Source: Powellomyces hirtus (Eukaryota > Chytridiomycota > Chytridiomycetes > Spizellomycetales > Powellomycetaceae). From it: DNA of 64,000 nucleotides. The stretch spans positions 731,018 to 795,017 of the forward strand of contig JAHLKG010000014.1 in assembly GCA_025526995.1 (NCBI GenBank). Direction: 5' to 3'. Shown one piece after another: positions 28,317 through 39,457 of the stretch; position 1 is the first letter of the stretch; the number at the start of each line of letters is the position of its first letter. Position numbers and translations under genes: made by a program. The notes beneath the pieces are model-generated. The model worked only from the letters and a program-made list of their open reading frames with translations. It had not been told where the DNA came from and did not search any database.

Positions 28317-31300
28317 TCATGCGTGTGGCGACATTGGGGAAATGACGACCATCAACAAGCCTTGGGCATCAACGTCCACAAACTGGGCAAAGGGCGCCCG
28401 AGTGGCGTCACTGAGGGGCACGATGCTGACACTGGCCGGAGAAGCGTCAGTGGTTTCGCCTCGCAGGAAAGCGCGAGACTGGATGACTGCCATGCCGGCG
28501 GCGGCACGGTCACGGAAGTAGCGGTCGATGGCCATAAACTGCTCGATGCTCTTTGGGGCCGCCTTGGCGACTGTTGGATGGTCGGGAGACGCAGGGTCGA
28601 TGGGTGTGCAGAGCGCAAGGACCCAGTTGGTGGTGGAAGGTTGACACTTTTGCGCCAGCTCCCGCAGAGAGTCAGGCGTCGTCTGGAACCTTTGCGAGAG
28701 TTTGAGCGGCTGCGACAGCGATTCTGGGAAATAGGCGTCAAAGAGGCTGGTTGTTCCAGCTAGCGGCTGGATCGAGATCTGCGTGAGCTTGCTTTTTAGA
28801 GCCATCAGCGTCGTAAAGGTGACCGACTTGTCGCAAACTGGATAGTCAATCTGCATTGCTTCCTCCTGTTTGGGACTAGGATGACGGTACGGATGGTCCG
28901 GCCAACGATCATCTTTCTCCTCCACGTGTTCCTCCACACCATAGGTTTCGACACCTTCCATGTCAGTTCCCTCCGATTGCTGCGGTGGGTCAACCTTCAG
29001 ATCCGTGTCCACCTTCATGGGTTCGCCGACCTTAACTACCTCTTCAAACGTGACAGGTTTCTCGACCTCGGGTTCGTTAAGAGTAACATGTTCTTCAACC
29101 TTCGGCTCATTGAAGGTAACAGGTTCCTCAATCTTGGACGGCTCCACGGGCTTGACTGCCGCAGCCGCATCAGGAGCTTTTTGGGCGGGATCTTGTCGAG
29201 CAGCTGTTGACTGCGGCACAACAAACTCTTCCAGAATCTCCATCTCGTCCTCGTCCTCCTCACTTTCGTCCTCATGATGACCGTTGCGCTGAACAGGTTT
29301 GAGGACACGAGGGTCAAAGAAGGTCACTTGGAGCTCGTCCCGGAATCCACCAACAACTTCGCCGTTCATGGCGCCCACTGCACGGACGGCATGGTCAAGA
29401 GTATCATAGCGAATGTAGGCAATGTCGACCATGTCTCTGTAACCGTTCCGGTCTCCGTTCTGGATGTTCTGGATGTCCTGGACGCTGCTTGATTGTTCCT
29501 GTGTGTGCAATTGATCGGCAATGCTTCCATATCGGGAAAACACGCGTGTCAGTTCATTAGGAGGGATGCGATCGGTTGATTGTGAGGTGGCAGTGGCAAT
29601 GCGGATGAGCGTTGAAGTGAAAGTGGCTGGCATAGTAGGTACCGGTTTAGAACCACCAAAGGCGATGGCGCCATTCATAAATGCTTTGCGAGCATCTACT
29701 TTGGTCGGATAGAGCAGGAATGCGGATGTCGAGGACGATTCGTCAGTAGTGATCGTCGCGGCCACTGCAGGGCCTCCTGGGAGGTCGGAAACTTCAGCGA
29801 CCACATCTTGCTCCTTGATATTTGACTGTAGATTCTGCACTGCAATCACTGGGTACGGTTCGGCATCCCATGCAGCAACGTCAGGAAGTGTCTTGTAGGC
29901 AATTTCGGGAATGACATCAAGCAAAGCGTCGGTGGACACGTTTCGCGGGGTCACCGCATTGGGTAATTCGGGAGCCTTTGTGACTGCCTGCTCATATGTG
30001 GATACAGCAACGGTAAGCGGCGATCCAAAAAACTCCAAATTCTCCAAGTCGCGGACAATGGCATCAGCTTCCCACCCCGCCAGGCCCGTCACCGCAGCAA
30101 AGCAGTCTTCCAGAGATTGTACGTTGAACAGGTTAATCTCGCTCTTGCTAAACTTGGGAGCGAGCAGCTTGTGAAGATTTTCCGCAATCTCACGACCACT
30201 GAGCCTGTGACTGAAATTCTTAATCACTACAGCTGGGGAGCCTGGAGCAGGTGTCGGTTGTTTGGTGGTGGCAGGGGCGCCGTCGCTGCTCTGTCGAGAG
30301 TTGTTCAGCACCAGAGTCCTGTGTGAGAATGTGCCACCCGAGGTAGAAACGCCCATGGTGGGTGGCGCTGATAGCGGAGTCTCCCTGCGGCGGGTTCCGC
30401 TGCTCTGCGCAAACTCCACTTTGAGAGGCTCCGGCGAGCCAAAAAGGTATTTGCCGCTGAGTTCCGAATATGCGCGCTTGGCGGCGTCTACTTCGCGATA
30501 ATTGACAAACGCCATGGAATGTTGAGAATATTTCCCGGGGATGATGCGAACGGTTTCGATCGCGCCAAATGGAGCACATACGCGCTCCAATTCGTCCTGA
30601 TTAAGAGTGGAAGGGACCATCGGCAGATACAACGATGCTGTCTCGTTTTGTCCGCGGCGGGGGAACGGTGGACCGCGAGATACAGGAGCTCGGGAGTCGT
30701 GCGGGGGGCCACCGCGTGATGGTTGCCCATACGTTGTGGGCACAGGGCTAGAGCGCTCAACAATCTGCACGGTACTCCTACTAGATGAATCACCTCCTGC
30801 GAAATTGGAAACTTGAATAGTGACTCCTGGGCCCCATATGTCTGTGCCCTACAATTACCAATGTTGGATGAATATCAAGGTAAGAGTGATCTCAAGACGG
30901 TACGCTCAGACAGTGCTTTTGTCCGCTTAAAAAGCAAAGCACTTCAACGGAGAACTTGCATGAGTATGGCGGAACATCACCATTAGACGCATGCCAATTG
31001 ATCCATTGGAAATTCACGCCAATCCAGGACACCAGATGTTTGCCCGACACCTACCCTTATGGTGTTTGCGGCCTTGCCAGCATCAATAGACGATTCAAAC
31101 TCAACGACGGCCTGGTCAGAATCCACTTTCTTGCGCACATCCAAGACACGACCAAACTTTTGAAATTCATGCACGAGGTCGTCTCGGGATACGCCATACC
31201 GCAGACCCTTTACTTGCACAAATCCGCGGGACCCATGGTGCTCGCGGTGATATCCGCCTATTGTGAATCAAGTCGGTGGATGGAAATCAAGGCAAAGGCA

Positions 31301-33003
31301 AATTCAAATAAGCAAATTCGTCGGCATAGTTGGTCAGGGCGGCAAGTCAATTGATTGGACGCAGATGGAGCACAACGGTTCATGGAAGAAAAGAGAACAA
31401 GATGGTGAGTTGCTTGCGTTTCCTGGGAAGTATGATGCCTCGTGATTTCAATGAAAAGCCCTTCGATGTGCAGTTCTGCTTCTTGAGCAGCTGCACTGAC
31501 AAGTGACACGTGGAACGAAACCATCATCTTGCTCATGTATCTTGTCAAACAGTTTAACCAAGGCTCTGCCACGACAAAGGGCCCATCATCGAACACATTT
31601 GGCCACGCATTCAAAATAAAGAGAGATAGTGCAAACAAACCTTGACTGCCGTATCTTCCGTCTGGCCTTCCCTCTGGCTCATCAGGGTCCGGCACACCGA
31701 TGTATCTACTATTCAAACGAATGACAGCGTTCACGCCACAGACAATGTTCTCAGAGTTTTTGCACTTTGTTGCGTTGGCCTTTGTGCTATACGCCAAGAA
31801 GGCTGACGTCTTTCCCTTCTTGAGGGGCAGCATCTTGATCTCTGAAATGGGACCATGTCGACTGAAAACGTGTCTGATGTCATGTTCTGTAGCATCAGGA
31901 GGCATATCACCGATCCACAGGTGACGCGTCTTGAGAGGTCCGTCTGGAATGGTTTCCGCAGACTGATACTGCCCACCGGCTGATCGCCTGTACTGGGGAG
32001 AAGCTTCGCGCCCACCCCTATCTCGACTGCCGCGACGGCCGCTACCACTACCATTGCGCCGATAATCATCCTCGGAATCACTGTCACTGCGGTAACTTCT
32101 TCGACGATCAGATCGCCTGCTTCCATGACGGTCTGGACTACGACTCCTGTCCCGTCGTCCCTTACGATCCCGACTGTCAGTGCTATAGTCTCTTCTGCGG
32201 TCACGATAATCGTCAATTCTTGAATCGCCACGACCAGATCTTGTGTCTTGAGCCGCAGAACTTTCGCGTGCATTGGCACGAGGGTCCGATGGCACGGGTC
32301 CGGAAGGCACATGCAACTGGGAGGGGGTGGGGAGACCTACCCCCAACAGTCCTCCAGCTGGAGTGGCCAAAGGATTCAAAGCGGTAACCCCTGTCATGGC
32401 ATTGGGCATCAAAGCAGCAAGAATACGAGCAAGCTGCTGCTGTTGCTGCTGTTGCTGAAGCTGTTGAAGCTGCTGCAGCTGTGCTTGCTGGAGAGGAGTC
32501 AGACTTTGCATATTGAAAGCAGGCGCGACAGCAGCGCCTTGTGCGGGCTGGAGACCGGGCATGGCAGTGGGAATAGAGCTTCCTCCAAAAGGCAATGCTT
32601 GATTCAAGAGCGGATTGGGCTGCTGCAAGTTTTGTGCAAACGGAAGAGAATTGACGCCTGTGCCGAGGGGCGTCTGGCTTTGCTGAGCAAAAGCACTTTG
32701 CTGGGCGGGACCGCCTCCTAGAGGCGTCTGTCGCTGTGAGAGCTGTTGTTGCTGTTGTTGCTGCTGCAACTGTTGCAGCATGGCTTGCAAAGAGTTTACA
32801 GCTGGAGGAAACTGCTGCTGCAGATGCGGTTGCTGTTGCTGTTGCATGTGGGGCTGCTGGTGCTGCTGTTGCTGCTGAGTATGCATATGGCTAGTCTGCT
32901 GGCGGTCGCCGCCAGGATTCGGGTTCATATTCTGATTGCTGTTGTAGGATTGGTTGTTTGACCAGCGATCTTGGTGTTCCTGGTGGGAATTGTTGGCGGG
33001 CAT
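28317..33003 (-). CDS. SPEN-family RNA-binding protein (RRMs plus SPOC)
   Basis: Three exons (33003-31641, 31257-31055, 30848-28317) join in frame to 1365 aa, so the two long ORFs and the short one between them are one gene. The order is a Gln-rich N-terminus with several Q runs (residues ~40-200), an Arg/Ser/Asp-rich RS-like segment (~250-330), RRM1 (RHLWIGDMPPDATEHDIRHV) and RRM2 spanning exon 2 (QVKGLRYGVSRDDLVHEF). RRM3 follows (SLYLPMVPSTLNQDELERV ... MAFVNYREVDAAKRAY), then two or three weaker RRM-like blocks, an acidic segment, and a C-terminal SPOC-like domain (QPLKLSQRFQTTPDSLRELA, WVLALCTPID, DRYFRDRAAAGMAVI). SPOC binds phosphorylated Pol II CTD and co-repressors in animals. Intron 1 is unusually long (383 bp). 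Confidence 0.85.
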
Positions 33004-33816
33004 GGTGGCAGGGCCTTGGAAAACACCACCGTCGGGCGTTGGAATGTTCTACGCCTTAGATCTGAGGACAAGGGGTGTTCACTCTCGCTGTTTCTTATGG
33101 AGGATCCCAAGCGGTTCGAGGTCTGTCTACTTATATCTGCGCCTGGCTATATCTCTCTTTTCGCTGTCGATCTCTTTTTGCGTTGGTTCTCCCGAGTCTT
33201 TTTTCAACAGATCAGATGCGATGATGGAAAAAAAAGCAGAATATTTGCAGCTTTGTTCGTCGTTATCAAAGCAACGCAAAGCGGAAACAAAGTCACCAAC
33301 CCAAAAGGTGATGCTGATCACGTGATGGACGCGCATTGGCTTGCGCTTCGTAAGCCACACATCCGTTAGCTCCGCTCCTCCCCTTCCCAGAATATAGACA
33401 CTGACAGTAGACAATCAAAAGAAAGAAAAGGAAGAAGGAAAGAACAAAGTAGAAATGGGACAGGAAGAAGCGTCAATGCCACATCTACACCATATTCGCG
33501 CTCTCATGAATACCCAGGGTAGGCTGGGCGCTGGTTATAAATACTTTTTGAGGGTGATTGTGTGCGAGACCCTCAAATTGCCAAGACTCTGTCCTCCGGT
33601 TCACCCGCAAATTCTGCTGACGTGAGAAACACTCCTTAATTCTCCAGCTTTGAGACTGGTACCGGTATAAGTATCTTCTATGTGCTCAGTCTTCCACCCA
33701 ACGTAGTGTAGATCGAGTCAAAATAGCGTAGATAGGTCGGCGAGTTCGTTTTTGACCCACTCAGATTGAAGCATACTACCAGAGGCTGTTATTCATCGCT
33801 GTTGAAAAGAAAAACT
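33004..33816. other. intergenic between SPEN-like and CCDC81-like genes
   Basis: It must contain both divergent promoters. A 50-codon ORF starts at 33455 (MGQEEASMPHLHHIRALMN) and ends at about 33620. It has no recognised domain and could be an upstream exon of the CCDC81-like gene, a small protein, or chance. No repeats are seen. Confidence 0.4.
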
Positions 33817-36815
33817 ATGGACAGGTTTGGTCTCGAGAGCGTCGTTCGAGTTGCCTGCGAGGTCATTCCAAAGGCCCGACGGTTCACAACTCTGTCGGAT
33901 CTGGGTGAGCCTTAGCGCTGCGATGTTGGGCTGCCCCGAGATGCGAGCTCTCATGTGTGTTTGCGAAACATTAATGCCGACACTGTTTTCTACATCTCAT
34001 TGATGATTCAGAGCTGACGTGTCTATGGAAGGACGTCGTCGGCTATCTGGAGACTTCGCTGGTCGGCAAGGGAAATCGGCATCAGGTTAGGAAAGCTTCC
34101 CCTTGCACGTTCTCCAAGATTTCTTGATTCTGATCAATCTGCATGGCACATGCCATATTGTTTCTGCTCAGTCTTTATTGCTTCCTGGATTCGGAACGTT
34201 CTATGTCCGCAAAACATCGAAACGCGACGACTCACCACCGTATACACCCTACTTTGTGCCATCCCGTGGGTGGGGCAAAGTCCCCGGATACGCCAACAAG
34301 CCGGTTCCGTGCGTCCTGGATGGTACGCCCCCTGTCATCCACTTTTCTCTATCTTGATGACATGCCCTCACACATTGCTCAAATAGGGGCAATGCCATCC
34401 GATCCGTTCAACTTTTCCGCCGTTGCGTGTCAGAGCGGATGCAGTAGAGAGACGGTGGAGCTGGGCCTGAAGGATCTGACACATGCAGTGCTGAGAGTGG
34501 TGAAGAGAGGCGCGACGGTGGTTCTGCCGTTACATGGGGTCGGACGGCTGAAGTTTGCTAATGGGAGCATTGCGTTTGCGTGAGTTCCTGATTCTCTGCG
34601 GCATGTGGCACATTGAGGCGAGCCTGGCGAGTTAACTTTTGGTAATTCAGGTTTTCGGCCGAGTTCCTGGGAAAGCTCAATGCCAAGAACGACGCGCATT
34701 CCTCAGCACATATGGTGGACAAGGAGAAGCCAGGAACGGAAAAGAACGCCCAGTCGTCAGTAACTGGAGGGAGCATCAGGTGATTGTTTTACATCTGATG
34801 CAGGGTTTCCCTTTGCGCTTTCGTACATGATTTGATGTTTCAAACTCCCTTTTTTCTTTTCTGAAATGCAGTAAACCGTTCACGCCCGAGACACCGCTAA
34901 CAATCGAACCGCCACATGCCGAAAAAGCAGTTCCGCAGCAGCAGCAGCCTAAAGCGGATCCGACAAAAGCCGACGCCGCGAAATCCGACGACAAACCAAC
35001 TGCAACCGACGGAACACCACTCCAACCCGCCGCAAACGCAGAACCGAAGGGATGTCAAGATCAGACTCCTGCCGAGACTAAAGAAGATTCTGCTGCTGCA
35101 GTTTCGGGTCCCAACGGCACCTCGCAGGAACCCGCCGCCGCTCCTCCGACACAGGAAAGGCCACAGCAGCGACCCTTATCGGCACCCTCTCCTGGCGCGT
35201 CCCGCGTGCCGACCGCGCTTAACAGCAACGACACATTCCCGCTGGGGCCGGGCAGCAAGTTGCTGTATATCGGCAAACAGGACCCGTACTCGCTCGAGTT
35301 CACCATCGGTACAGGTATGAAAAAGCAAACAAATGACGCCACACCCAGTTTTCGTAGTTTCCATCATCTTCTTCATTTGATGATTTTTTTATTTTTATTT
35401 ATTTTTATTTATTTTTTTTTTTTTTTTGACCTTTCCCTTCATGACCAGTGGGAACACACTCGCATACCCACTCTGGCGACCGACAATGGAACGACCTTCA
35501 ATGTCCCATCTGCCGGAACGCCAAGATGCCGGCCCTCGAGCTACGACATCACCGCGCTCGGAAAGAAAAGGAGCAGGATCGCTTGCTGCTGCAACTGTCG
35601 CTAGACCTCGATCAGGAGTACCTCCTGCGCGCAAAGGTAGATAGATACACACGCATGCACGGCTGTTTCGCACGGCATTTGAAACGCGCGCTGATATTTC
35701 TTTTCTTGGATGCCAAGACAAAGGAGAGACAAAAAATGGCCATTGCGATGAACGACGCGGAATACAACCGCGCGAAAGCGGCCGATAATGTACGCATCCG
35801 CTAGGGAGCGTCGTTGTGTTCGATTACCCGCTGACGACTGTCTATTCTCATCGGTTCCCCAGGAAGTGCTACGTCGGAAACCAGCCGTCGCTCCCGTCGG
35901 CAACATGTTTGACGACCGCGAACCAGGTCCTGATCCCGTGATAGCGGGCCAGGAATTGGCGCGGGGACTGCAGGAACAGGTAAAACCATCTATGCCAAAA
36001 GTAAAAAACCAAGAAGACGAAAAAAAAACAACAACCGGGGTTTGATTCTCATCGCATATCGCAAATACTTGATTGTTCCCAGATTGCTGCACGGCAGATC
36101 CGCAAAGCACAAGAACGCCTGCAGACAAAATACGAGAACAGTGTCATGAGCCAGCGGCTGACTGAAGAGTTCGTTTCGGCAGAGAATTCGCCCTACATTT
36201 TGTTGTTTTTCTGACAACTGATTCCTCGAATTTCACTCTACATAGTCTAAAGAAAGCCGAACTCGAATCCCACATCGAAAAACTCCGCAAACGGACTCTC
36301 CAGACCACGATGCTTTCCGAACAAATCCGGCTGCACAAAGCCGCCGCCGCCGCCGCACCCGAGGACCCGCACAACATCAACAACCATCCCAACAACAACA
36401 CCAACGGCAGCAACCCAAATCCACCGCTCCAGCCCAATCCGTTTACGCGCTCCGAGAATCTCATGCTGCTGTATCAGAAACAGAAAGCCAAGCAATTGTA
36501 TGCCGAGCAGTTGGCGATTGTGAGGCAGAAACAGGAACATCAGCAAAAGTTGGCCGAGATGGAAAGGGTCGCCGCTGTGAGGAATTTGGAAGTGTCGGCG
36601 CAAGAGTATGTATTGCCACAATCAATTCCCTCATTTTGGCCAACCTCATCATTCTTATCGTCCCTCTCATCTCCATCTCCGCCAGATTGTCATACGATCT
36701 CCGCACGATGGCCCGCCAAAAACATGAAACCCGCCGCGCGCTCGAGCACCAATGGGACCAGCAGATTGCTCTCAAGAAGCGTCTGCGCGGTGGCCAGCAG
36801 GCTGCCATATGCTAG
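33817..36815 (+). CDS. CCDC81-like protein (HU-like domains plus coiled coil), ciliary
   Basis: CCDC81 proteins have two N-terminal HU-like domains and a coiled-coil tail and are basal body/cilium components in animals. The first exons are 33817-33904, 34012-34085, 34172-34322 and from 34387. HU-like unit 1 has LTCLWKDVVGYLETSLVGKG and LLLPGFGTFYVRK. Unit 2 has VACQSGCSRETVELGLKDLT and ATVVLPLHGVGRLKF. A Pro/Ala/Gln-rich linker (34880-35200) follows, then a conserved-looking patch WNDLQCPICRNAKMP and Lys/Glu/Gln-rich helices (NRAKAADN, EQIAARQIRKAQERLQTKYE, SLKKAELESHIEKLRKRTLQ). The end is MARQKHETRRALEHQWDQQI. One intron (35313-35448) is very AT-rich with a T tract. The gene argues for a flagellated life stage. 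Confidence 0.8.
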
Positions 36816-37147
36816 AAAACCCACCCTCCCTGCATGTAGGAGACGGAGAGAAACAAACCAGAGAGATATGCAGCGACACAGAGAGAAAGTGTGATTTTTT
36901 TTAGATATAGCCTTTCTTCGCAACTCTGGACGCAGCCTTTCGATCTTGTGCTTCATGCTGGTAGGACACAATCAGATAGTGATAGTGGTTCATTGACGGG
37001 ATGTGTCTGTTCAAATGCCAGATATGCAGACGACACGCTCTTGGTCATAGAAAACGCCCTATGCATTCAAGGTGGTATGGACATCAAAGAGAAAACAAGA
37101 ATGCACACGAGACACGAATGTATTGGAAATGTGCCAAGCGAATTGTC

Positions 37148-38994
37148 TCAAGTTCCACTGGGCGTATTCGCACCTCCGACGGCCCTGCAAGCGTCGCAGA
37201 ACCAATCCTGTCCAGGTATCTGTGCGTGCTCTGAAGGCACGCCGACGCATTTGCCATGAAACCAGAAGCCGCAACGATCACACGCGATCATGAACGCTCC
37301 GTAGTCGGCATGTGGGTTCGAGCAGATGCAGTTGACCGATTCGTCGTGGGTGTAGGGTGGATGGTGTAAGGTTTGGGAAGTGGAAGGACGAGGGCTACCC
37401 CCGAGTGACACTGTGGTGGCGCTGGCTGATAATGATGGGGTGCTAGACGTTTGAGATGGATCAGAAGGCTGTTGCGGACTCCCATGTAAATTGAATTTTA
37501 GCTTGATCTTTGGCTGATCGGGAACCGATGTTGACATTGGGCCACTTCGCGGAATAGACTGCTGTTTGCTGCCCACCACTGTCTCTCCACCTGGTGGCGC
37601 ATGGAGGGCCTTCTTGCGCTTCCCGCTGGCTGCGACGACAGTTTCCCTCACGGGGTTTTGTCCCTCCAGAAGGCCCGGCAAGAAGGGTAAAGCAATGCCT
37701 AGAATATCGTCCAAGATTCCCTTATCCGTCCGACACAAGCCATCTGGGGTCGCCTGTAGCAGTTTGTCCCGTTGTTGCAGCAAAGGTAATAGGGCCTTCG
37801 AGAGAGTGCGGGATGTCTGGTCCGCGGCCTTCTTGTTTCCTGTTTGATGCTGAGATTTTTGAGCGTTGACAGCCGCTATCGCAGATTTGATGCTTTGTGT
37901 GCTGTTCCGCGGTTCGAGCTCCGGTATTATCGGTTTGCGTGTTGTCGTCGATGTCGTGGTTGGTTGTGTGGAAGTTGATGACCGAGATTCGGATGTCCCC
38001 GTCGGTTTCGCAATTGGCCAATCATTTTTGTCAATGGTTTGAGCCACCGCAGACTGCTCGAATGGGATCAGATGACCGTATTCTGGCCGCTTTCTCTTTC
38101 TGGACGGCACAGCCGGTTGGGAATGGGAATTCCCTGCATGTATAGAGGCTGAGGTTGATCTATGTGGTGACTTTGGGTAGGGTGGCTGGGACAAGAATCG
38201 GACTGTGGCAGGCTCGTTTGTATTGCGGGAAGATGACGGGGACGGTGGATTTGGGTTTGAATCGGCCGCCCTGGCTCCGGAAGTCTGATCGGAGGTGAGG
38301 TGATTGTAAGAACTGTCTTGTGATTGTGACGGGGGAGCACTGTGACGTATCAGTTCGTCGACGTCTGTTATTTGAATAGAAAAGAAAAAAACCCAAAATA
38401 GAGAGATTATCAATTAGCATCTCGCGCCCACGTGCGGAGGGCTGGCCTTCCTCCAAACAGCTACTGGCGGACTGGGACCGGGATCACGGCGCGAAACTCA
38501 CTGATGGGGAAAGCGGCAGGCTCCCACTCCAGTTCCTCCGCCTTTTGCGAATGGTGGTGGAGGTGGTGATGGTGGTGGTGGTGGTGGTGGTGGTGATGAC
38601 GGTCATTAACGGTTCCTCCTCCTCCACCACCTCCACCGACCGTCCAAAAGGAGCCCCGCCCCGCCCCAGCGCCAGCAGCAGCACCACCACCATCACCACC
38701 ACCCACCGAAAGTTCTCTCGGTCGCGGGGCCATCCAGGTTCGGCAAAAGTCTGCCAGTGCATCCGGCTCAACCCCGACTTCCTCTAGCGCGCGCGCCACA
38801 TCCTCCAGATTGGAGATGCGCCTGCCCTGAAGTTCCGCCGAGCCGGCCGCCCGCGTGGCACACGTCGTCAAAAGTCGTATAAACAGCTCCGTCAGCACAC
38901 TGGAAGCGCTCGACTGCGACCGATCGAATCCGGCTTGCAGTAGCGTCCGGGACACTTGTTGAGCGACAAAGTTTTGAGCAAAGGAGCCTGACAT
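37148..38994 (-). CDS. TAF3: TFIID subunit TAF3-like (histone fold plus PHD finger)
   Basis: Two exons (38994-38502, 38364-37148) give 569 aa. The N-terminal histone fold (residues ~5-85; FVAQQVSRTLLQAGFDRS, LTELFIRLLTTCATRAA, ISNLEDVARALEEVGVEPD) is of the TAF3/bromo-TP type that pairs with TAF10. The C-terminal PHD finger (about 515-560) has the C4HC3 order: CICSNPHADYGAFMIACDRC, FWFHGKCVGVP, WFCDAC. In animal TAF3 the PHD reads H3K4me3. Between them are a Gly-rich run, a His tract of about 16 and long Ser/Pro-rich disorder. Intron 38501-38365 has GTGAGT and CAG. Histone fold and PHD in one protein is a TAF3 signature. Many fungi split or lose the PHD part, so keeping it is notable. Confidence 0.87.
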
Positions 38995-39457
38995 GACGCC
39001 ACGAGCACCAGCAAGAAAACGAGAATGAATTGAGCGTCAAGATGCAAGGGCTACTGTGGAAGGAAGTCTGATAGTAGAGCAAGGCATCGGCAGGATCTTG
39101 GTTTGCGATTTCAAAAAAGTTCAGAATTTCCAAAGCAAAGCGCGAGGCGAGGAGGGCTCTAAACACGTGACCTTTCCCTTAGCATATCCGTCCGACAGGG
39201 AAAAAGTCCTGAACAATGCACCATCATCGCACGGCACGGGTTTATTAGAGCACTCCCAACCTCAGATGGGAGCAAAAGCATGTATTTTTTGCATATGAAA
39301 AAACCTCGTGAAAGCTCTAACAAAGAAGAGGTCTAATGGAGAGGTATATTTTACGAATGATGACTCATTGAGAGACGGGGCGGAGTGGAAAGCGTATACA
39401 ATAACGTTATCGGATTGTGTGCCGCTCTAATGGTTGCGTGCAATACACCACCCATGC

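Noticed and set aside
30983..31219. Separate small RRM gene
   Set aside because: It is exon 2 of the SPEN-like gene; both flanking introns have good signals and all three exons join in frame.
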